Positions 1 to 5,546 of a stretch of 7,212 nt of DNA are shown here, piece by piece. The number at the start of each line of letters is the position of its first letter. The stretch's first letter is position 1. The stretch comes from Chitinophaga pinensis (lineage in GTDB: Bacteria > Bacteroidota > Bacteroidia > Flavobacteriales > Flavobacteriaceae), in the NCBI GenBank assembly GCA_943324925.2, contig CALPNL020000103.1, positions 1-7,212 on the forward strand. Reading direction: 5' to 3'. Under the pieces are notes generated by a model. It did not search any database and was not told the origin of the DNA. It worked only from the letters and a program-made list of their open reading frames with translations. The position numbers were made by a program, and so were the translations under genes.

Positions 1-569
1 GATTCCATTTTATCTTGATTTCCAGCGGCAACTTCAACTTGAAATTCCTCTATTTCCTCTTGCACTTTATCCCAAACTTGGTGCGGTTCTTCCCAATCAA
101 AACCAACCCCTTTAACTTTATCTTGAATCCTACTTGCTTTTACTAATGCTGGTAAGCTCTTAGGAACACCTTCTAATACCGATTTTTTACCTTCTTTTAG
201 TTTTAGTTTTTCCCAGTTTTGTTTTACTTCTTCTTCATCTTTAACAACTACATCGCTGTAAATATGAGGGTGACGATGAATTAGCTTATCGCAAATTTCA
301 TTACACACATCGGTAATATCAAAATCATTGGTTTCACTTCCTATTTTAGCATAAAAAACAATATGCAAAAGTAAATCTCCAAGTTCTTTTTTGACTTCAT
401 TCAAATTATTATCTAAAATAGCATCTCCCAATTCATAGGTTTCTTCGATAGTCAAGTGACGTAAACTTTGCAAGGTTTGCTTTTGATCCCAAGGACATTT
501 TTCACGTAAATCGTCCATTATGGTTAACAATCTATCGAAAGCTTGAAGTTGGTTTTTTCTATTGTCCAT
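1..569 (-). CDS. mazG: Nucleoside triphosphate pyrophosphohydrolase MazG (partial, C-terminus off the left edge)
   Basis: MazG hydrolyses (d)NTPs to NMP and pyrophosphate in the cytoplasm and is thought to clear abnormal nucleotides and affect (p)ppGpp levels. The reading frame starts at the ATG whose complement is 567-569 and stays open for 189 codons to the window edge, so about 65-75 residues of the usual ~260 are missing. Visible family marks are CPWD at residues 25-28, the metal-binding EExxE (42-46) followed by ExxD (62-65), the RHPHIY block (99-104), and the second-domain start VPKSLPALVKASRIQ (135-149) with VGFDW (155-159). The second acidic motif EEIEE (171-175) is present, but its partner ExxD lies beyond the edge. 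The gene is the third in a leftward series after def and the DUF5606 gene, separated from the latter by about 99 bp that contain a hairpin. I see no clear TAnnTTTG promoter in front of it, so it may depend on readthrough or a weak promoter. Confidence 0.94.
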   Translation of the reverse strand, partial: MDNRKNQLQAFDRLLTIMDDLREKCPWDQKQTLQSLRHLTIEETYELGDAILDNNLNEVKKELGDLLLHIVFYAKIGSETNDFDITDVCNEICDKLIHRHPHIYSDVVVKDEEEVKQNWEKLKLKEGKKSVLEGVPKSLPALVKASRIQDKVKGVGFDWEEPHQVWDKVQEEIEEFQVEVAAGNQDKME

Positions 570-613
570 TTGAAATAGTTAAATTCTTATAGTAATTCAT
601 GTAAAAATAATAA

Positions 614-642
614 ATCCTGTCAGGATAAACTCTTGACAGGAT
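614..642 (-). terminator. Rho-independent terminator behind the def-DUF5606 unit
   Basis: A perfect 9-bp inverted repeat (ATCCTGTCA at 614-622, TGACAGGAT at 634-642) encloses an 11-base loop. Read on the minus strand it begins 27 bases after the DUF5606 stop codon and is followed by a T-rich run (TTATTATTTTTAC), which fits an intrinsic terminator for leftward transcription. A 9-base direct repeat, CAGGATAAA, occurs at 621-629 and 637-645, so the loop contains a second copy of the right arm that could pair with the same left arm. The element sits between DUF5606 and mazG and may reduce transcription into mazG. Termination is inferred from the structure alone. Confidence 0.7.
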
Positions 643-668
643 AAAATTATATAGGTTTGTAAAAAATA

Positions 669-1154
669 TTATTTAGATTTTGCTTTTTTAGCAGGTTTAT
701 CTGCTTTTTCAGCCGCTACTTCTTTTACCACTTTATCTAGTACTTCCTCTGCATTCTCGATTTTAGGTTCTTCTTTAGAAACTAACCCTTTGGCTTGAAG
801 CATATTGTACCAATTTACTATTTTTTTAATATCGGACGGATAAACTCGCTCTTGATCATAATCAGGTAGTACTTCAAGGAAATAGGCTATTAATTTAGAG
901 TTGTCTTCTTTGTGAGAAATCGCAAGGCCATTATCTTCTTTTATTGCAATAGATCTCATTATTTCAGTTAAAGGTTTTTCTTCTGAATAGGTGTATACAG
1001 AAATTTCTGAAAGCAAGCTTACATTACTTTTCAATCCTACCGTGATTTTCTTACCATCAATTAATGATTCTGCAACAAAACCAGTTCTAGTTTGAATTTT
1101 TAACGCGAATAAACCTGGTTTTCCTGCTATTGCTAATATTTTATCTAAAGTCAT
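669..1154 (-). CDS. DUF5606 family protein, encoded behind peptide deformylase
   Basis: This is a 161-residue soluble protein with no signal peptide or membrane segment. It resembles the DUF5606 family, which I know from Flavobacteriia and related Bacteroidota and whose biochemical role is not established. It has a conserved-looking N-terminal half with AGKPGLF at residues 10-16, a short beta-rich stretch with VSLLSEISVYTY at 45-56, and a central block YFLEVLPDYDQERVY at 91-105 leading into a helix with NWYNML (114-119). The last ~30 residues are a low-complexity tail rich in lysine, alanine and glutamate that is probably disordered and could contact nucleic acid or ribosomes; that is a guess. 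It starts 30 bp after the def stop codon with no promoter box of its own, so it is very likely co-transcribed with def. The start is the ATG at 1154. The family call rests on memory of the sequence pattern and gene order. Confidence 0.82.
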   Translation of the reverse strand: MTLDKILAIAGKPGLFALKIQTRTGFVAESLIDGKKITVGLKSNVSLLSEISVYTYSEEKPLTEIMRSIAIKEDNGLAISHKEDNSKLIAYFLEVLPDYDQERVYPSDIKKIVNWYNMLQAKGLVSKEEPKIENAEEVLDKVVKEVAAEKADKPAKKAKSK

Positions 1155-1184
1155 TTTTATTTATTTTTCTATTTTTTGGATTGG

Positions 1185-1772
1185 TTATCTTCCTTTTTTA
1201 TTACAAAATTTCATTCTATAGTCTGGTCGTGCTTTACCATCCATGATATTTTGAAGTTTTTTCTTAATCAATTGTTTCTTCAATGATGAAATTAAATCGG
1301 TAAATAAAATTCCTTCAATATGATCGTATTCATGTTGAATAACTCGAGCAATTAAACCATCAAAAACTTCTGTTTTAACAACAAAATCTTCATCACAATA
1401 TTCTAAAGTTATTGTCTCATTTCTAAAAACATCTTCACGAACATCAGGAATACTAAGACATCCTTCATTAAAACCCCAAATTTCGCCTTCTTCTTTAATC
1501 ATTTTAGCGTTAATGAAAGTGCGTTTGAAATTTTTTAATTTCAGTTGTTCTTCTGTTGCCAATTCATCATCTTCACCAAAAGCAGCAGTGTCTATTACAA
1601 ATAAACGAATACTCAATCCAACTTGAGGAGCTGCAAGACCAACACCACAAGCATTGTACATGGTATCGTACATATTGGCAACTGTCTCTTTTAAATTAGG
1701 ATAATCGGAAGAAATAGTATCAGCTACTTTTCTTAAAACTGGGTCGCCATATCCTACAATTGGTAAAATCAT
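1185..1772 (-). CDS. def: Peptide deformylase
   Basis: This metalloenzyme removes the formyl group from the N-terminal methionine of newly made proteins as they leave the ribosome, and it is usually essential. All three signature motifs are intact: motif I GVGLAAPQ (residues 43-50), motif II EGCLS (103-107) and motif III QHEYDH (146-151). The metal ligands should be Cys105, His147 and His151, with Glu148 as catalytic acid/base and Gln50 in the active site. At 195 residues it is slightly longer than the ~170-residue E. coli enzyme, mainly through an acidic, lysine-containing insert around residues 63-83 and a basic C-terminal tail ending NKKGR. Similar inserts occur in other Bacteroidota deformylases as far as I recall. 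It heads a leftward unit with DUF5606, and its promoter lies in the region shared with the divergent FUSC gene. The start is the ATG at 1772; the downstream residues MILPIVGYGDPVLR match the usual N-terminus of the family. Confidence 0.98.
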   Translation of the reverse strand: MILPIVGYGDPVLRKVADTISSDYPNLKETVANMYDTMYNACGVGLAAPQVGLSIRLFVIDTAAFGEDDELATEEQLKLKNFKRTFINAKMIKEEGEIWGFNEGCLSIPDVREDVFRNETITLEYCDEDFVVKTEVFDGLIARVIQHEYDHIEGILFTDLISSLKKQLIKKKLQNIMDGKARPDYRMKFCNKKGR

Positions 1773-1788
1773 TTAATTATTATTTAGG

Positions 1789-1810
1789 ATCTGAAAAATG
1801 AAATTCAGAT
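1789..1810 (-). repeat. Inverted repeat in the predicted 5' leader of def
   Basis: ATCTGAA at 1789-1795 and TTCAGAT at 1804-1810 form a perfect 7-bp inverted repeat around an 8-base loop. On the minus strand it lies between the predicted def promoter and the def start codon, ending 16 bases before the ATG. It could form a weak leader hairpin or be a protein-binding site. It is not followed by a T-run, so it is unlikely to be a terminator. In AT-rich DNA a repeat of this size could occur by chance. Confidence 0.35.
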
Positions 1811-1840
1811 TATTTAACTTATAATAGTTGGCAAAAATAA

Positions 1841-1873
1841 CAAAAATACAAGTTGAAATCGGTAATTAACAAA
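1841..1873 (-). promoter_or_regulatory. Predicted Bacteroidota-type promoter for def-DUF5606
   Basis: On the minus strand TTTG (1873-1870) is followed after 21 bases by TATTTTTG (1848-1841), matching the Bacteroidota -33 TTTG and -7 TAnnTTTG pattern. Transcription would start around 1834-1836, giving a leader of roughly 60 bases that carries the inverted repeat at 1789-1810. A second TATTTTTG lies at 1839-1832 but lacks a well-spaced upstream TTG, so the first is preferred. Confidence 0.55.
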
Positions 1874-1901
1874 TAATATTTTAATGTGATTCAAATCAGT
1901 T

Positions 1902-1937
1902 TTTGCTTTATTTTACATTTTACAATTCATACCTTTG
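1902..1937 (+). promoter_or_regulatory. Predicted promoter for the FUSC-family gene
   Basis: TACCTTTG at 1930-1937 is an exact TAnnTTTG -7 box. A TTTG at 1902-1905 could be the -33 element, though the 24-base spacer is a little long. Transcription would begin near 1944, about 10 bases before the ATG at 1954. This supports that ATG as the start and argues against the in-frame TTG at 1903, which would lie inside the promoter. It is arranged back to back with the def promoter. Confidence 0.55.
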
Positions 1938-1953
1938 TTGCAACCTTATAAAT

Positions 1954-4152
1954 ATGCTGAAATTAATAAGAGATTTTACTGACGGAACTAATTTTAACAA
2001 TGCAATAAAAGCTACCTTGTCTGCAGTTATTCCGGTGCTTATTTTTTCAAATTTAGGTAGTTTAGAAACGGGATTAACTATTGCACTTGGCGCTTTGTTT
2101 ACTTTACCAAGTGACATTCCGAGCAATTTAAAACATAAAATTAAAGGAATTACAGTAAGTATATTATTTTTCTCGTTAGCCAATTTACTGATTAATTTAA
2201 CTTACCCCTACCCGATTATTTTTGTTCCCGTATTTTGTACGATGGTATTTATATTATCCATGTTAGCCGTTTATGGACAAAGGGCTACCATGGTTGCTTT
2301 TTCAACATTATTGATCATTTCAATTTCATTTGCTCATATTCATACAGGTTGGGAAATGATTCAACATTCTTTGCTTTTATTTGCCGGTGGGTTGTTTTAT
2401 CTTTTGGTATCTACCCTATTTCAATATTTATACCCACATAGGTATACCGAGTTAGAAATTGAAAAATGCATCCATTTAACTTCCAAATATTTAAAATTAA
2501 GAGGTGATTTATGGGAAATTGATTCCGATAGAAAAGCAATTACCAAAAAACAATTATTACTTCAAGTTGAACTTAACGAAGTACACGAAAATATTAGGGA
2601 AGTATTAATTAGAAACCGAACTGATTATGGCTCCTCTCATCAAAATAGAAAAATGTTATTGTCATTTGTTTCCTTGGTTGAAATAATGGAATTAGCAATA
2701 TCAACTTCTTTTGATCATAATAAATTACACCAAAAATTTGATAACCATCCGGAAGTTTTAAAAACCTACCAAAATTTAGCTTATAATCTTGCCAAAAATT
2801 TAAAATCGTTATCTAAAAAAATTAGAAATAGGAAAACAAATCCAATAAAAAACAACCTCAACAACCATTTCGAAAAATTTGAAAAGGCTATTGAAGAGTA
2901 CTCAATTTTATTAGTTAAAGAGTCTACTGAAGGGGTACTAATGCTAACCAATATGTTGCATTATGCTGAAAAGCAAATTGGGAAAATAAATTATTTGGAG
3001 AAAATTTTTACCAATCCTATAAAATTAAAAGACCTAAATGGTAGAGAAAAAGACATTGAAAAACTAATTACCAAAGATTACTATCCATTAAGTACTTTAA
3101 TTGAAAATTTAAGTTTTTCATCATTGGTCTTTAGACACTCACTTCGAATCACTTTAACATTATTAATTGGTTTTATTATAGGAAAATTTTTACCCTTTGA
3201 AAATGTCTACTGGATATTACTAACTATAGTAGTTATAATGAGACCGGGTTATGGTTTAACCAAAGAACGAACATTGAATCGATTTATCGGAACAGTTGTA
3301 GGGGGTTTTTTAGGATTTCTAGTATTGTCATTTGGACCAACCCCTTTATTATTAGGTGTTTTAACTATCGTTTTTTTAATTCTTGGATTATCTTTTAGTC
3401 CTTCAAATTATAGAATTGGAACCTTATTTATTACGCTACATGTATTGTTTATTTTTGCTATTTTGAATCCTACTCACAACGAAATTATTATCTATAGAAT
3501 TTTAGATACTCTTGTTGGAGCATTGTTAGCCCTTTTTGCGAATCATTTCTTTTGGCCCTTTTGGGAGTTTTTAAATACCAATGAAAATATTGAGAATTCA
3601 ATTAAAGCAATTAGAAATTATTTAATGCAGATTTCTATTTTTTATAATAACAAACAAGATATAAATAGCAATTATAGGTTGGCAAGAAATCAAGCGTTTA
3701 TTGAAATTGGAAATCTGATGGCTTCTTTCCAAAGAATGTTACAAGAACCAAAATCGAAACAAAATAATTTACAGCAAGTTTATAAAATAACTGTTATTAA
3801 TAACGCTATGTTGTCCTCTGTTGCTTCGCTTGGTACTTACACTCAAACTCATAAAACTACGGATGCCTCAACCTCTTTCAATACCGTTATCGCTATAATT
3901 ATATCTAATTTAGATCAAGCAATTGCTATATTGAATGACAAAAATGATCTAAAAGAAATAGAAAATTTAGATCGTGTATATTCTGAAATAAAAAAAATTC
4001 GTGTAGATGAAACTAACGAAAATCAGAATTTCAACGAAGAAAATCTTAAAATAAATCTTCAAGAAATTCAGTTAATAAAGGAACAATTAATTTGGTTAGC
4101 CAATTTGTCAGCAAACATTGTGGCTACCTCTAAAGCATTGATAAAATCGTAA
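1954..4152 (+). CDS. FUSC-family inner-membrane protein (YccS/YhfK-like)
   Basis: This 732-residue membrane protein has the duplicated layout of the YccS/FUSC family, related to plant aluminium-activated channels and the AaeB efflux subunit. Proposed roles are export of organic acids or other small compounds, but the substrate here is unknown. The first membrane block spans about residues 17-158, with some six hydrophobic segments and a PSDIPSNLKHKIKG loop (52-65). A cytoplasmic helical stretch follows (about 160-390), including REVLIRNR (215-222). The second membrane block runs about 398-540 and contains the family motif RPGYG (430-434) followed by TKERTLNRFIGTVVGG, ending near FFWPFWE (532-538). 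The C-terminal soluble region carries ASFQRMLQEPKSKQ (590-603). The frame also opens at a TTG at 1903, but the ATG at 1954 is preferred because a -7 box lies between them and the protein then begins MLKLIRDF, just ahead of the first membrane segment. It stands alone, divergent from def and convergent with ruvX. Confidence 0.9.
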   Translation: MLKLIRDFTDGTNFNNAIKATLSAVIPVLIFSNLGSLETGLTIALGALFTLPSDIPSNLKHKIKGITVSILFFSLANLLINLTYPYPIIFVPVFCTMVFILSMLAVYGQRATMVAFSTLLIISISFAHIHTGWEMIQHSLLLFAGGLFYLLVSTLFQYLYPHRYTELEIEKCIHLTSKYLKLRGDLWEIDSDRKAITKKQLLLQVELNEVHENIREVLIRNRTDYGSSHQNRKMLLSFVSLVEIMELAISTSFDHNKLHQKFDNHPEVLKTYQNLAYNLAKNLKSLSKKIRNRKTNPIKNNLNNHFEKFEKAIEEYSILLVKESTEGVLMLTNMLHYAEKQIGKINYLEKIFTNPIKLKDLNGREKDIEKLITKDYYPLSTLIENLSFSSLVFRHSLRITLTLLIGFIIGKFLPFENVYWILLTIVVIMRPGYGLTKERTLNRFIGTVVGGFLGFLVLSFGPTPLLLGVLTIVFLILGLSFSPSNYRIGTLFITLHVLFIFAILNPTHNEIIIYRILDTLVGALLALFANHFFWPFWEFLNTNENIENSIKAIRNYLMQISIFYNNKQDINSNYRLARNQAFIEIGNLMASFQRMLQEPKSKQNNLQQVYKITVINNAMLSSVASLGTYTQTHKTTDASTSFNTVIAIIISNLDQAIAILNDKNDLKEIENLDRVYSEIKKIRVDETNENQNFNEENLKINLQEIQLIKEQLIWLANLSANIVATSKALIKS

Positions 4153-4158
4153 TTTAAA

Positions 4159-4563
4159 TTATCTTAAATAATCTTGTAGCATTATTGTAGCAGAAATTTC
4201 ATCCAGCAATGCTTTATTTTTTCTTTGATTTTTATTCAAGCCGCTATCAATCATAGTTTGAAATGCCATTTTGGAGGTAAATCTTTCGTCGACTCGAACT
4301 ACTGGCATATCTGGGAAAAAGTTACTAAACTTTTTCGCAAAAGCGGTAATAATTTCAGCACTTTGCGAAGGTTCTCCATTCATTTGTTTCGGTTCGCCAA
4401 TAAGTACTTTCTCTACCTTTTCTTTAGCAAAATAATCTTTTAAAAAATCAATTGTGGTTGCTGAAGGGATGGTTGTTAATCCAGAGGCGATAATTTGCAT
4501 TTCGTCTGTAACCGCTATTCCCGTTCTTTTTTGTCCGTAATCAATCGCTAAAATTCGAGGCAT
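4159..4563 (-). CDS. ruvX: Putative Holliday junction resolvase / pre-16S rRNA nuclease (YqgF/RuvX)
   Basis: This small RNase H-fold nuclease family acts in the cytoplasm and has been linked to Holliday-junction resolution and to 5' end maturation of 16S rRNA in E. coli. The 134-residue length is normal. Characteristic features are AIDYG (residues 6-10) with KRTGIAV (12-18), GEPKQMNGEPS (56-66), VDERFTS (91-97) and the C-terminal LLDEISATIMLQDYL (119-133). The likely acidic catalytic residues are Asp8, Glu93 or Asp92, and Asp121. The frame stays open upstream to 4737, but the extra 58 residues are hydrophobic, unlike the family, and would overlap the dapD start. The ATG at 4563, giving MPRILAIDYG, is clearly right. 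Its stop lies 6 bp from that of the FUSC gene in a tail-to-tail arrangement, and it diverges from dapD across 133 bp. Confidence 0.95.
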   Translation of the reverse strand: MPRILAIDYGQKRTGIAVTDEMQIIASGLTTIPSATTIDFLKDYFAKEKVEKVLIGEPKQMNGEPSQSAEIITAFAKKFSNFFPDMPVVRVDERFTSKMAFQTMIDSGLNKNQRKNKALLDEISATIMLQDYLR

Positions 4564-4579
4564 TTTTAAAATATTTATA

Positions 4580-4587
4580 CAAATATA
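4580..4587 (-). promoter_or_regulatory. Possible -7 box for ruvX
   Basis: On the minus strand TATATTTG (4587-4580) matches TAnnTTTG and would start transcription about 10 bases before the ruvX ATG. No TTTG is found at the expected distance upstream, so the promoter is incomplete. A 13-base palindrome at 4601-4613 occupies much of the spacer region. Confidence 0.4.
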
Positions 4588-4600
4588 ATCAAAGTAAGTG

Positions 4601-4613
4601 AACTTAATAAGTT
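4601..4613. repeat. Small palindrome in the ruvX-dapD divergent promoter region
   Basis: AACTTA (4601-4606), a central A, and TAAGTT (4608-4613) form a perfect 6+6 inverted repeat. It lies between the predicted ruvX -7 box and the dapD promoter, where a repressor or activator dimer could bind. It is short and AT-rich, so chance is a real alternative and no regulator is encoded nearby. Confidence 0.3.
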
Positions 4614-4671
4614 GCTTATAAATTGATAAATAAAATCCAATTATTACCTTAATGAAAATAAACAAAAAAGT

Positions 4672-4679
4672 TATCTTTG
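4672..4679 (+). promoter_or_regulatory. Predicted -7 promoter box for dapD
   Basis: TATCTTTG at 4672-4679, followed by CG, matches the TAnnTTTG -7 element of Bacteroidota promoters. The predicted transcription start near 4686 leaves a leader of about 10 bases before the ATG at 4697. No convincing TTTG is seen 19-22 bases upstream; that stretch reads ACCTTAATG. This is probably the promoter of dapD and of the glycosyltransferase genes behind it. Confidence 0.6.
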
Positions 4680-4696
4680 CGTAAAATATTTTCAAA

Positions 4697-5512
4697 ATGA
4701 ATGACTTACAAACAATTATAGAACAAGCTTGGGACAATAGAGAATTGTTAAAAGAAAATACAACTACAGACGCAATAAGAAAAGTAGTCGATTTACTAGA
4801 TGCAGGAACTTTAAGGGTTGCCGAACCAATAGGAGATAAATGGCAAGTTAACGAATGGGTTAAAAAAGCCGTTGTAATGTATTTTCCAATTCAAAAAATG
4901 GAAACTTTAGAAGTGGGTATCTTTGAATATCACGATAAAATTCCATTGAAAAGAGGTTATGCTGAAAAAGGAATTCGTGTTGTTCCTAATGCCGTTGCTA
5001 GACATGGGGCTTATATTTCAAAAGGGGTGATTTTAATGCCTAGCTATGTAAATATTGGGGCTTATGTTGATGAAGGAACCATGGTAGATACCTGGGCAAC
5101 AGTAGGAAGTTGCGCACAAATTGGTAAAAATGTCCACTTAAGCGGTGGTGTTGGAATTGGTGGTGTTTTAGAACCTTTACAAGCGGCACCCGTGATCATT
5201 GAAGATGGTGCATTCATTGGGTCTAGATGTATTGTGGTTGAAGGAGTTCATGTGGGTAAAGAAGCAGTTTTAGGGGCAAATGTATGTTTAACAGCTTCGA
5301 CAAAAATTATTGATGTTACAGGAGAAACACCTATTGAAATGAAAGGTTTTGTACCAGCTAGATCAGTAGTAATTCCTGGAAGTTATACCAAAAAATTTGC
5401 AGCAGGTGAATATCAAGTCCCTTGCGCATTAATTATTGGAACTCGTAAGCCTTCAACCGATTTAAAAACGAGTTTGAACGATGCTTTGAGAGAATATGAT
5501 GTAGCCGTTTAA
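4697..5512 (+). CDS. dapD: 2,3,4,5-tetrahydropyridine-2,6-dicarboxylate N-succinyltransferase
   Basis: DapD transfers succinyl from succinyl-CoA to tetrahydrodipicolinate, a step in the succinylase route to meso-diaminopimelate and lysine, feeding peptidoglycan and protein synthesis. The 271-residue length is standard for the family. An N-terminal helical domain (1-95) includes NEWVKKAVVMYF (52-63). A left-handed beta-helix follows (about 96-230), with hexapeptide-like turns such as YVNIGAYVDEGTMVD (117-131), CAQIGKNVHLSGGVGIGG (139-156) and GAFIGSRCIVVEGVHVG (171-187). Asp131 and Glu189 are candidates for the conserved acidic active-site residues. The C-terminal part ends with CALIIGTRKPSTDLKTSLNDAL (243-264). 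No truncation or frameshift is apparent. The start at 4697 sits just behind a TATCTTTG box and yields the normal N-terminus. The next gene follows after 34 bp without a terminator. Confidence 0.98.
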   Translation: MNDLQTIIEQAWDNRELLKENTTTDAIRKVVDLLDAGTLRVAEPIGDKWQVNEWVKKAVVMYFPIQKMETLEVGIFEYHDKIPLKRGYAEKGIRVVPNAVARHGAYISKGVILMPSYVNIGAYVDEGTMVDTWATVGSCAQIGKNVHLSGGVGIGGVLEPLQAAPVIIEDGAFIGSRCIVVEGVHVGKEAVLGANVCLTASTKIIDVTGETPIEMKGFVPARSVVIPGSYTKKFAAGEYQVPCALIIGTRKPSTDLKTSLNDALREYDVAV

Positions 5513-5546
5513 TTGATAAATCACATCAAAATCTAAACAAATAGAA

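Noticed and set aside
1189..1210. T/A-rich run near the def stop considered as a terminator between def and DUF5606
   Set aside because: There is no inverted repeat next to it, and the 30-bp gap suits co-transcription better.
1903..1953. Upstream TTG start extending the FUSC protein by 17 residues
   Set aside because: The extension overlaps the predicted TACCTTTG promoter box at 1930-1937, uses a rare start codon and adds a cysteine/tyrosine-rich stretch unlike the family N-terminus.
1920..2441. Small open frames within the start of the FUSC gene on both strands (1920-2183 minus, 2235-2441 plus)
   Set aside because: They overlap a well-supported membrane-protein gene, have no recognisable domains, and are explained by out-of-frame reading.
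4225..4443. Plus-strand open frame opposite ruvX
   Set aside because: It is fully antisense to conserved ruvX codons, has no promoter box, and its translation has no family resemblance.
4564..4737. Upstream start extending RuvX by 58 residues
   Set aside because: The extension runs through the ruvX promoter region and the beginning of dapD, and it is hydrophobic low-complexity sequence. The family normally begins at MPRILAIDYG.
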